64,000 bases of DNA from Dimorphilus gyrociliatus (Eukaryota; Annelida; Polychaeta; Dinophilidae), in contig CAJFCJ010000007.1 in the NCBI GenBank assembly GCA_904063045.1, positions 3,107,404 through 3,171,403 of the forward strand, given 5' to 3'. The notes beneath the pieces are model-generated. The model was not told the DNA's origin. It searched no databases and worked only from the letters and a program-made list of their open reading frames with translations. Every line of letters starts with the position of its first letter. Positions within the stretch are counted from its first letter, which is position 1. A program made the translations under genes and the position numbers. This document shows, in pieces, positions 1 to 12,682 of the stretch.

Positions 1-603
1 CTGTTCTCTTATTCACCTTCATTTCAAATGGATCCTAAATGTGAAAAAAATTAGGTAATTATATTTCCCAGTTAATTGAAATTAATTTTTAAAATGTTTC
101 CGTTTGAAAAACTAATAAACTTTAATATTAGTCAACAATAAAAATACTTCTTCATATTAACTGCTATTCGTTTAACAACTTCGCGGAATAAAATATCTTG
201 ATAAGTGACCAGTTATACTTACTTCATTTCCGGCTAAGCGGGCCAAAAGTTCCCAACGTTCAGGACCAACAGAGTGGCCTAATCCATCAGGCATCGTAAC
301 AGCATCCGATACTATGAAAGAATTACGATCAATTTATTTATTTCTTTTTAAAACTTAATTTGTAAAGTAGTAAATACAAAGAATCGGTATAACAGCTCAT
401 GACTTTCAAGCGACATTGTTAAAGGGCGAGCATAATATCTTAATATAACAGAAAACTACAAAATAATGTTTTTAAAAAATTACCATACCAAGTTTTCCTT
501 TTTGTGGATCAACTACTGGACCCGCACTTGCAAATCTTAAAGAGCTGTAAGCAATACAACGACGAGAAATATTAGAAACGCTCCTGCAGAGTGCTGACGC
601 CAT
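1..603 (-). CDS. COX5B: Cytochrome c oxidase subunit 5B, mitochondrial (3'-truncated by window edge)
   Basis: This nuclear gene encodes the zinc-binding matrix-side subunit of respiratory complex IV. I read three exons on the minus strand: 603-489, 311-223 and 34 to beyond position 1. The protein starts MASALCRSVSNISRRC, a basic, Ser-rich mitochondrial presequence. The mature part shows the family pattern around LLARLAGNE-DPFEMKVNKRT, which matches animal COX5B. The first intron is phase 1 and the second phase 0. The zinc-binding C-terminal part (Cys residues and the GH/WF end) lies outside the window. An in-frame start further upstream at 693 is not needed. The identity is firm on the N-terminal half, and the truncation is only due to the window border. 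Confidence 0.85.
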
Positions 604-958
604 TTTGGAATAAGGAACGAAGAAAATTCTAATAAAAAATATTTCGATTAAATGACAGTGTCTTCTGCTGGCGCCAAAACTATATCTTTTCAAACTTGAA
701 GGAAAAAAATATACAGCTTATCGAACTTTGATTTATAATAATTTTTATCAGATGTATTATCACTTTATCTTAAGATATAAAAATCACTGTTCTGGAGGTG
801 CATTCACGTTTCAATATCAAATCACATGGCATGCTAACAAGAGATTCTTTGCGAAAACTATTGAACTTTAAGCTTTGAAGTTTTATTTTATCTATTAAAT
901 TGATTTTGACGATTGCATTAAACATATATTAAAGATTATGACAAGAAAGTTAGATTTT

Positions 959-3491
<2,533 letters not shown>

Positions 3492-3642
3492 GTTCAAAGG
3501 AATAATATTACATAATTCCCCGAATATATAATTCTAGTTTCTTGTCCTTTGCTTGCAACCTTGAAGGGTCGTAAGTGCTCAGTGGTGTCTTCTATTGATA
3601 TGGGGTAAAAGTAGTGCCATCTATCGGAGTGCCACGTTGGAT
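3492..3642. promoter_or_regulatory. Shared divergent promoter region of MMUT and GORAB
   Basis: Only 151 bases separate the two start codons, which point away from each other, so both 5' UTRs and the core promoter must lie here or inside the first exons. The stretch is less A+T-rich than the neighbouring introns. No TATA box at a fixed position is convincing. The divergent arrangement is seen directly; a bidirectional promoter is inference. Confidence 0.55.
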
Positions 3643-4786
3643 ATGGCGGGTTGGGCTGGTTTCTCTGAGGAGGAACTGCAAAAATTTAAAAGAGAGATAA
3701 ACTATGATGGTATGTCTTTTATAAAATATCACTTCCGAATTAACATATTTTAATCACCTTAAATGTTACATTTGCCATTCAATTATCGTATAAAATTTAG
3801 TTATAAACTACTTTTGAGCGATAATAAATTGTTATTCGTTTGATTTTAAACGCTATTTAGCCAAATCGAAAGGTCCAACAAAACCAAAAGATGTTAGTCA
3901 AAGACGACCCAGGCAACAAAGATCAGCACAGTCCAAACCTGGACCTCAGGGGAGAACAAAACAAACTGAGGACGCAGTTATTTCTAATCAGAACTTGAAA
4001 AATTCGAAAGAAGATATAAGAGCTGACGAAAAAAACAATAACGAAAGCGAAGACAAAACGCTAAATGAAGAGAAAAAGAGTTGCCCCCCTGCTCCAACAT
4101 CTCCTTCACCAAAAGAAACAGAAGAAATCTCAAAAGACGAAGGAATATCAAGAGAAATAACTGCTGTTGAACAATTTCGTATTCAACAAAAAGTTATGGA
4201 AGAACAGAACAAGAAAAAGAAACAATTGTTAGCCGAAGCGCTCATTGCTAGACAAAAAAGAACAAAGCAAGAAGCCGTCAAATTACAAAAGATTAAACAA
4301 CAATTGGAACACCTTGATCATATTTTATCAGTTGATGTCTCAATAGTTAGAGATAGAATAGAAGAAGTTAGTAGAGAGTACGTAGAAGCTCAAAAAAGAT
4401 ACGACAGAGCTGAAAAGGAGTTTATAGATGCTAAATTAGATTTACACGAAAAACATGAACAAAAAGACCAGCTAACTGAACATCTTTATACAATAATTCA
4501 TCAAAACGAACTAAGAAAGGCTAAGAAACTTACTGAACTCATGGAAAGTTTAGATTTAGAAGATTCTGAAAATATTTCAGTATCGATTGAAGGCGTACCA
4601 GGAGCTACGTTACTATTTGAACAAGGAATTGAAAAAAAAACACAGTCAAATGAGAAAATTCTAAATGAAAATACAGAAAATATAGAGAAATCAGTGGAAA
4701 CGAAACTCAGTGAAGAATCATCGGCTGAAAAATCGAAAGATACTATTGAAATAGAAAAAACTGATAGTAATTCGATTGATTGCTAA
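3643..4786 (+). CDS. GORAB: RAB6-interacting golgin (GORAB)
   Basis: GORAB is a coiled-coil Golgi scaffold that binds Rab6-type GTPases and works in COPI-linked trafficking. There are two exons, 3643-3709 and 3861-4786, for about 330 residues. The N-terminus MAGWAGFSEEELQKFK matches the conserved opening of vertebrate GORAB (GWAGFSEEEL). A disordered, charged region follows. A long coiled coil comes next, with the family blocks RIQQKVMEEQNKKKKQLLAE and the stretch DQLTEHLYTIIHQNELRKAK, nearly identical to human. The C-terminal tail is acidic and poorly conserved. The intron is phase 1. The start is chosen from the conserved WAGFSEEEL block. Function in Golgi trafficking is from the family, not from the sequence. 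Confidence 0.92.
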
Positions 4787-5926
4787 AATAATAATTTGAT
4801 GTTTATTCTTTATTCTCTTTATATGATCTAATTTAAAATCTTTATGCGTAAATCAATCACTTAAAAAGTTCTACCAGTAGATGGAGTGATAGACTTTTTA
4901 GGATAAATAAATTGCATAGAACACAAACATCAACGTCACTTCCGTTTAAAAGTTAGCCCTGTGAGAAGACGCGTGTTCGATAAAAGTTTCATTTGACTAG
5001 TCGAAATCGTTCCGGTTATTATCGGCTGTCGTAATATAATCTTTGATATATTTTTATATTTTCTTCTTGGTAAGTACGTTGATATGTGTTGTTTAACGTC
5101 ACTATTGTAAACGTAAAGTATATTATTCATTAATGTATACGATAGGTGGCATCAAACTTTTTAAGTGCTCCTATTGATAAATCGAAGGCGTGTCAGATAT
5201 TAATATAAGAGTGGCAAAAGGTAGCAAATACGAGCTAGGAAATTTTCCTCAATTATTTCAGTTGACTGCTTCGAGATCTTTTATAGGCAATCTGTATATT
5301 GTACGATTTGGGCGATTACGTTACCATAGCAATGCATCACTGCCTCATTTCGCACTATAGCAAATCTCAATTCCTTTATCCATCATCAATTGCGAAACGT
5401 TTAATTATGCACGGAGAGCAAATTCACCCTATACCCTAAACGAGACTGGCACATGTTTGTCAATTGGCTGATGATGTTTGCCTGCTGTCAGCTCTTGATG
5501 TTCACATCAATAGACGCGAGTGTCGTATTTATTAAGTTTGATGCCTCAGCGATACGCGAGAATCTTATACGAATCGTGCCTAGATTTATATGCATAGTTA
5601 TCCCTGAGGATTTCGTTCAGATCGATGTATTTTTAGTTGGGATGTGTAGGAGATGGCAGATGGATTAATTTACTCAAACGTTTCATTCATATTTGATTAG
5701 CCGCACCCCTTTATGTTACCACCTGCGGTTGGATCAATTGCCGTGAAACGCGGCTTCCCCGTAGTATTGATCATAAATGACGACGTGGCTACCATTTGGA
5801 TTTACCATTATGTTACTAGTCCCGCTTAAATAATAGAAAAAGTATTTGACATTTACCAATTAAAAACTCACGCAACTGCGGAAAACTAATAGGCTGCATC
5901 TTTTCAGAATTCACCATGATTAGGAA
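4787..5926. other. Intergenic region with a GC-elevated block, probable upstream control region of the GALNT gene
   Basis: No supported coding exon is seen in these 1.1 kb. About 5240-5800 is of higher complexity and higher G+C than the surrounding sequence. It contains an imperfect X-box-like palindrome GTTACCATAGCAAT at 5320-5333 and a TGCGGT core near 5727. Short open frames at 4936-5130 (minus) and 5453-5668 (plus) lack family similarity and splice context. The block may hold the promoter, a 5' UTR exon or an enhancer for the gene starting at 5927. Confidence 0.35.
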
Positions 5927-8154
5927 ATGATGAAGAGGCGAAGGGGCCTTATTATTAAGATCATTTTAGCCATACCAATTATTTGGTTTTCGGCTATTGG
6001 TGTATCTGTTGTGTTTCACACTCCATCGGATTATGTCTCCTTGGGAAAAGATGACTTAGGAAATGGAATACAAAACTTGCAAAAGTCGGATAATTTAAAT
6101 ACAGAGAATGATAATAATTTGAGTTTCGACCAACGTGTTGAAAATGCCGAAAAACGGCTACGACTAAATCACTTACAAGCCGAAGGAGAGCCTTTAGAAG
6201 AGGGACCAAGCGACGGTATTCATACGCAAGATCCAAACGGCCCCGGGGAAAAGGGTCGACCCGTGGATATAGACAAAAATAAATTGTCGCCTGAGGAACG
6301 AGCCTTGTATGATAAAGGTTGGGAAGACAATGCATTTAATCAATACGCTTCCGATAAAATATCTATTCATCGAACGTTACCCGACGTAAGGGACCAAGAA
6401 TGCAAAAATGTAAAATATCCTAAAAGATTACCTGATACCTCTGTTATCATCTGTTTTCACAATGAAGCCTGGTCAGCACTTTTACGAACGGTTCACTCGG
6501 TATTAGACCGCTCGCCGCCTTCATTAATACGAGAAATCATACTCGTGGATGATTACTCTGACAAACCTCATTTAGGGGAACCTCTGAAAAAGTACCTTAT
6601 TGAATTTCCTAAAGTAAAGGTTGTTAGAACGAAACGACGGGAAGGTTTGATCAGGGCTCGCCTGTTGGGCGCTTCTGTAGCCTTAGGCAAAGTATTAACT
6701 TATTTAGATTCGCACTGTGAGTGTGCAAAGGGTTGGTTAGAGCCGATGCTTGCAAGGATAGCAATTGATAAGAACAATGTCGTGACACCAGTAATCGATG
6801 TACTCGATGATAACACACTTCATTACCAACATTCGTCCGCCTCAGCTACGTCCATCGGAGGGTTTGATTGGAATTTGCAATTTAACTGGCATAGTATTCC
6901 AGAAAGAGAAAGGAAGAGGAGATCGAAGGATATCGATCCAGTAAGGTAAGAACTAGAGAAAAGGAAATGATGTTGCGTTTGAAGTAGGCTGTTCCCAAAG
7001 GAATTTTACATATTCTTTCTTTTCAGATCTCCCACGATGGCTGGTGGATTATTTGCAATTAGCCGTGAATTTTTTGAGTATCTAGGCACTTACGATCCTG
7101 GTATGGATATATGGGGAGGAGAAAATCTTGAATTATCATTTAGGACATGGATGTGCGGTGGTAAATTGGAGATTCTTCCGTGCTCTCATGTTGGCCACAT
7201 TTTTCGCAAAAGATCCCCTTACAAATGGAAAACGGGAGTAAATGTCGTCAAGAAGAATTCAGTTCGCTTAGCGGAGGTGTGGATGGATGAGTATAAGACG
7301 TACTACTATGAGAGGTTCAACCATGATCTAGGAGAGTACGGAGATGTTTCTGGCAGGAGAGCCCTTAGGGAAAAGCTTAAATGCAAATCTTTCAAGTGGT
7401 ACATAGATAATGTGTATCCTGAACTTTTTATTCCAGGAGATGCCGTAGCTTCTGGAGAGGTGAGAAATGAAAATGCACCTCAGTGCCTCGATGCCTCTGT
7501 AGAATCTTCCGCCATGCATAAACCACTCAAAATGTGGCCTTGTCATAAGCAAGGAGGCAATCAGGTAAAAATGCGACGCTTTCTAAATATTTTCTTATCC
7601 AAATGACAGATTCGCAACGAGGGTAATAGCGCATATTGCGTAGACGGTATGGCTGATCGCCGTTCCGCCGGTAAACGCATTAAAGTTTATAGATGTCATA
7701 ATCTAGGTGGCAATCAAGTGAGTGACGCTAAAATCGGATTTGGGAGTTATGAGATATTCTCTTTTATATTCTTATCTTTTTACCCCTTTGTGCGTTCTCT
7801 CGGAATATTTTTTATTGGCTTTTCATTATTCCTTTGTCAAAATAACAATTGTTGCGCATTGATAATAATTTAAAAATATCTTTGCAGTATTGGATGCTTT
7901 CTAAAAATGGGGAGATCAGACGGGATGAAGGATGTATGGATTTTTCCGGTGGAAAAGATATAATTATTTATCCGTGTCATAATATGAAAGGCAATCAAGA
8001 ATGGATTTACGGTGACGATTTGACTTTAAAACATAAAGCCACAAACCAGTGCATGCACTTAACTGCTGATAACCTATTAGCTATGCAACCTTGCGATGGT
8101 TCGCTTAATCAGAGGTGGCACTGGAAACGAAAGACGCAGAAAGCCTCAAATTGA
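5927..8154 (+). CDS. Polypeptide N-acetylgalactosaminyltransferase (GALNT/pgant family)
   Basis: The enzyme starts mucin-type O-glycosylation by moving GalNAc from UDP-GalNAc to Ser/Thr in the Golgi. Four exons, 5927-6945, 7027-7564, 7610-7717 and 7888-8154, give 643 residues. A type II signal anchor (about residues 7-30) follows MMKRRRG. The stem is short and hydrophilic. The GT-A catalytic domain has [20 protein letters not shown], the metal-binding DxH in [16 protein letters not shown], and the Gal/GalNAc-T motif [17 protein letters not shown], then [18 protein letters not shown]-terminal ricin-type lectin domain carries CLD and GNQ/QRW repeats. The fit is to the invertebrate pgant9/GALNT1-13-like group, but the exact paralogue cannot be named. 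The two-codon ATGATG start is kept at its first Met. Confidence 0.94.
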
Positions 8155-8642
8155 CTGTGATTTTTCCTTCGCTCCGTTGACTTAACGGTGCTTTTTTTGT
8201 GCCTTTCAGTCGTTTTTTCTGCTCACTTACTAACTTTTCTATTAAAATATATCAATATAATTTTTATGGGTCATATACTTAACAGAAATATAAATTAATT
8301 CATGGTTGTTTTTATCCAGTTTGCTTTCTGTATGAATTTTGACAGCGAGAAAAAATTGATTAATGTCATCAGGTTTATAAACCTTGTTTAAATATACATA
8401 AAGTTATATAATATAATCAGACATTTAATCTATCAGTTTAGCTATTGGTTTAGTACGTGCCTAAAAAGAGCAGATAAATTGGAACTTCGCACTTTTTTTC
8501 TTAGTAGTGTTCTTGTATTCCACAATGAGAGAAATCGTAGCACGCAATAAGCGCTTTAAAAGTTTTCACTGCGAAGGAAGCTAGCATAGAAGGCAAATTC
8601 ACTTCCTTAACGCTATTATTAAAGCTAATAGGAGAGCATGGC

Positions 8643-10091
8643 TCACCGCTTCTTTTGCGTTGTTGTCTTACAAAATTTTTCGACTTTTGACTGAAAAAGG
8701 AAAAGAAGAAATTAAGAATATTAACTCCAATATCATAATAAATACAAATATACAATATATTATACCAATTATCTATCTTATATATACTGTATATGGTATT
8801 TATATGATTTCTTGACGTTCGGGAAATAACCTTGTCAAAGCCAAGACTCTCTAGTAGAAATCTCGCAGCGTTGTTTATATGCTTAAATCGGTCGGGTCCC
8901 AAATGAATTCCACCGTACCATCGAGTGACGATAACTATCAAGTTCACAACTTTCATAACTTCTAAGAGATGAAGGAGTCTAGAGCCAGCGTGAGTTTCTC
9001 CGTCATCGTCACAATCGGAAACTAAAACACCATCGTCCCTGTATGCAAATGAACTTAGTGAAGCAAACCTAATAAAAAATTGCAGAGGGTTTTTATGTGC
9101 CAAACAAACCGCCGTAATCGATAGGCGAACATATTGTGAGTTGCATTATCTATCTTTTTATTCTGTCTTAAGGTCTGAACAACCAGCGATACCTGGTGCA
9201 CATCCCTGATTTCAGCAATATGAGCCTGAAAGGTACTCTTTCTCTCTGTAAATGGTTCACCGTGAAATATTTCAGGACACGGCTGGATATTCTTTTCACA
9301 ATCTAAATCATTTTTGGCGACAGTTTGTAAATCGTCATTCTTTATTGAATCATCTATTTTTAAAGACACTGAAAGAGATTATAAGAAAAACAGTCTCATA
9401 AATTTACAGCTAGTTATAGACAACTTGAATAAACGCTTACTTAGATCGTTTTGCTGTAATTCCTCAAAGAAGCTTTTTACTTTATCGATCCACAAATAGA
9501 GTATACAATCTCCCTTATTTTTGCTGTGGAACAAAAATATCAATTGGCTAAATCTAGATAATTTATAGGAAATTGAAGCATTACCAATAGATTTCCTCTA
9601 GTGCATTTCTAAGTTTTACTCTATCATTTCTGGCCAGCCATGGTGCGCTTGGGGCAAAGAAAAGATTACTTTTCAGATTTTGACGCCGTCGTCAAATTAC
9701 CTTATTTCGTATGTAGGAGGACAGCTAGAAGGATATTCCTCTGGTAAATTAACCTATTGATTATTAAAGGGGATTAAAATTAATCTTATCCAGTTTGTCA
9801 TAGAAATAAAATATTTCAACTTGAAATTATACTAAGTAATAAAAATCTATATACGTAGAGTGTAACTGATTGATCTTGCTGTCCGCCAATGTCACTCAAC
9901 TGCAAAGAGAATCTTCGATTTATCTCATCCTCGACGCGCCATTCATCTTCATACATTGAAGAGACTACAGATAACTCTTCTAGCTATTTTGTTTTATATG
10001 TTAATTGACAAATTAGTGCATGCATACTTATAAACTATATAGACAAGTTAGTCACCTGCAGCGATAGGTTTTTTATTTCATCATTTTCCAT
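8643..10091 (-). CDS. IMPACT: IMPACT homologue (RWD domain plus UPF0029/YigZ-type domain)
   Basis: IMPACT binds GCN1 and dampens GCN2 activation, so it tunes the amino-acid starvation response. Eight small exons are read: 10091-10056, 9983-9855, 9753-9701, 9647-9585, 9523-9441, 9368-9110, 9038-8831 and 8690-8643. They encode 292 residues (human 320), and every intron phase closes. The N-terminal RWD domain is seen in VNLPEEYPSSCPPTYEISAP, LRNALEEIY and ILYLWIDKVKSFF. The C-terminal IMPACT domain is seen in RKSTFQAHIAEI, ATHNMFAYR, DCDDDGETHAGSRLLHL and VTRWYGGIHLGPDRFKHINN. In this model the last exon is only 16 codons and ends in a basic KKR tail, like the Lys-rich tail of vertebrate IMPACT. 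Reading through the same exon in another frame would give a longer, unlike tail. Confidence 0.93.
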
Positions 10092-10372
10092 ATTTGTCAT
10101 AAATTACCCTTAATATTAGACTTTTTTTAACAGTTAATAGCCTAAAATACATAACATTGACTTGTCTTAGATATAATACCACATGTGAATATCTTTTTTT
10201 TTTTGCCGTATACCTATGAAAACTGGTAATATTTTATCGAAGATTATCATCAGATGTCGCTGTTGATTTCTTTTAAAAAGTTAATTACAAACATTCTTAG
10301 TATCTCATTTTTATTCTGAATATTAAAAGTTTAGATAGAATCAATAAACAAACAAAACGATTATTACTTAAA

Positions 10373-11164
10373 TTAATTTTGCATATTTCGTAAACCATTT
10401 TCTTCAAGAATTTGTACAGTTTCCTTATATGCACTACCTTCTCTTACTATTTGAAAATATCCTATTTTCGACAAATCAACAATTGTAGATCCCAGCCTCG
10501 ATTCTATTGTATTTCCTATAACGCCTCCATCAAATATTTTTGATAAGTCGGGCCAAATTTCGCGGAATTCTTCTATTTTCAGAGCACTAGGTTTATCACT
10601 TAAATTGGCGCTTGTCAAAGCTATTGCGCAATTCAATTTCATACAAATTTTCCGAACAAATGGGTGATTTGGAATTCTTATTCCAACTAAATTCGTATCA
10701 GGGTTTAAATTCCGATTTAGAGTCGATTTTCTTTCAAATATAACTGTTACTGGGCCAGGTAAAAGCTTAGATAATAACGATTCTGAAATAGTAACGTTTG
10801 AGTAATAGTAAACATTATCAATATTTCCACAACTGATGGCAATAGGTTTTACTCGATTTCGATGTTTGATATCATAGAGTTTGTTAATAGCTTCATCACT
10901 ATTCACTAATGCAGCTATACCGTATATTGTATCAGTTGGTAGAGAAACAACTTTATTATTCTCTAGATCTTCGCAGGCAAGTTCAACAAGCTTGTCTTCG
11001 CTTGATTCGTTCAATTTGAACAATTTATCTTTTGCAGTTAGCGACATCATACTATCAGCACGTGTTTTAACCGATTCACTTATTATCGTTCTTTCTTGGC
11101 GTAATATCTGTTTGATCCCAGGTTTGATAATGATGTCACTCAAACTTCTCACAAGCATGACCAT
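10373..11164 (-). CDS. YRDC: Threonylcarbamoyl-AMP synthase (YrdC/Sua5 domain protein)
   Basis: This enzyme makes threonylcarbamoyl-AMP from threonine, bicarbonate and ATP, the first step of the t6A37 modification of ANN-decoding tRNAs in cytosol and mitochondria. It is a single-exon gene of 263 residues (human 279). The YrdC fold is shown by VSLPTDTIYGIAALV, the K..R..KP signature in IKHRNRVKPIAI, the LLPGPVTVIF block, VGIRIPNHPFVR, and SANLSDKPSA with the nucleotide-binding S-x-N. The conserved tail GSTIVDL..IVREGSA is present. The first 45 residues are weakly conserved and could act as a mitochondrial presequence. It lies about 280 bp upstream of IMPACT on the same strand. Both act in translation, but co-regulation is not shown. 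Confidence 0.95.
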   Translation of the reverse strand: MVMLVRSLSDIIIKPGIKQILRQERTIISESVKTRADSMMSLTAKDKLFKLNESSEDKLVELACEDLENNKVVSLPTDTIYGIAALVNSDEAINKLYDIKHRNRVKPIAISCGNIDNVYYYSNVTISESLLSKLLPGPVTVIFERKSTLNRNLNPDTNLVGIRIPNHPFVRKICMKLNCAIALTSANLSDKPSALKIEEFREIWPDLSKIFDGGVIGNTIESRLGSTIVDLSKIGYFQIVREGSAYKETVQILEENGLRNMQN

Positions 11165-12682
11165 ATAAAATTTTAATATTTCACCATCTTCTTCAAAATT
11201 ACGTTATTTTTCACAAATGAATAATTATAGGAGGAAATGACGAAGTAAACAAACTGTATTGCGTCAAATGGCCTTGACATTCGAGCTTATATTAACTAAT
11301 CTAAAACTAGAAATATAACGATTTAACCATTCTAATGCAAATGAAAATATAATGTAGTTTTCAATAAAAAAAAGCTATTTATATATATATAAAAAAAGAA
11401 AGAAATAAAATTTTATGACATAAATACATAACCCAAACTGTTTAAGTTATTGAACTGTATCGCTTTGTTTAGTGTTTCTTTTATTTTATTGTATTATATA
11501 AAATATATTACAAATGTATAATAAGAAATAGATCATAATGCTTAAAATCTACGAAATTTGTTCATGAATAAAGACATTCCGTTAGATTTAAAGAAAAAAA
11601 TGTTTAAATACGATTAACCTTGACTGGAACAGTTCTAATCTTTAAATCCAAAAAAAAAAACGGTTTATATATCTTTATCTGATTGAAAACTATATTACAT
11701 CATGCATTTTTTCCCTACTATATTAACTTTTCATAGTGGAATATTGTTAAAAAGACAATTATTCTAAAGTGATCTTTATTTATAAATTGTATATATACAG
11801 TATACAATATATACAGTATTTACAGTTAATTGAATAATTTCAGCAAAGAAAAGCAGATCTGAATAGGGAAATATTATTTAATTTAACTTTAATAAGATAA
11901 CAAACACGCTCTAGGTAATTTCAGTTTATTATACATAAATAGTGTATATATGTTTTTTGGAATACTTATAAAAGATCATTAAATATCGTATCCTTTTGTA
12001 AACTAGGAATAAATAATTTATATTGGTTTAGAATGAGACAAAAAATAACTCTCCTTTTGAAATATTAAACACTTGTAGTTTGTAATTTGAACAAAATAAC
12101 TAGATTCTCTTTACACAGACACTATAACTGTATGTGATGAGAAAGATAATTAATGCTTGGCTTATTAAACTTTAATGCATTGTTTTCTGTTTTTTTCTTT
12201 TTTTTATTATGTTTGTAAACATAAAACAAGTATTACAGTACACTAATATTGGTCTGAATAAACAGGATTTGAAAAAATTTTCCTACTCTTCTCCTTTAAC
12301 CGTTGTTTTTTAAAAAGCAAGGCAATAAACGATATCTTTATAGGTGTGTATAAATGTGTAAAACTTTTTGATATAAAATTATGAAGATAGATCAATGCTA
12401 TAGATAAAATGACTGGTAGTAATGAAAAAATGCTTATGCAAAACCCATACTTTTCAAGATAGCTAGCAGTGCCATCTACAGAGTAACAGAGTTTTGATTT
12501 ATGTAAAGTGTTCTTTTTTTTTACTCTCTCCTCCCTTCTCTCCTTCTCGATTATTTCATTTGAAAACAAAACAAAACAATCGATTCTTCTAATTACGAAA
12601 GTCGTGGAACAAACATTTACTAACATGCAAAAAAACAAGTACGTATAATCCATCCAAAAAAAAATCATCATAAAACTTCTAA
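11165..12682. other. Non-coding A+T-rich interval, likely 3' UTR of the ANKRD11/12-like gene
   Basis: No exon with family similarity or good splice phase is seen. Only the first few bases can belong to the YRDC 5' end. The rest probably contains the 3' UTR of the minus-strand gene ending at 12683. It holds a copy of the recurring TATACAGTATA palindrome at 11794-11804 and a near copy fifteen bases later. The frame at 12243-12686 (minus) is hydrophobic and low-complexity, with no supporting context. Confidence 0.5.

Noticed and set aside
5994-6335. Minus-strand open frame opposite GALNT exon 1
   Set aside because: Shadow of the GALNT coding frame; no independent similarity or splice sites.
8501-8830. 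Longer C-terminal reading frame for IMPACT
   Set aside because: It reads through the last intron and a second frame. The spliced phase-0 model gives a short basic tail as in known IMPACT proteins.
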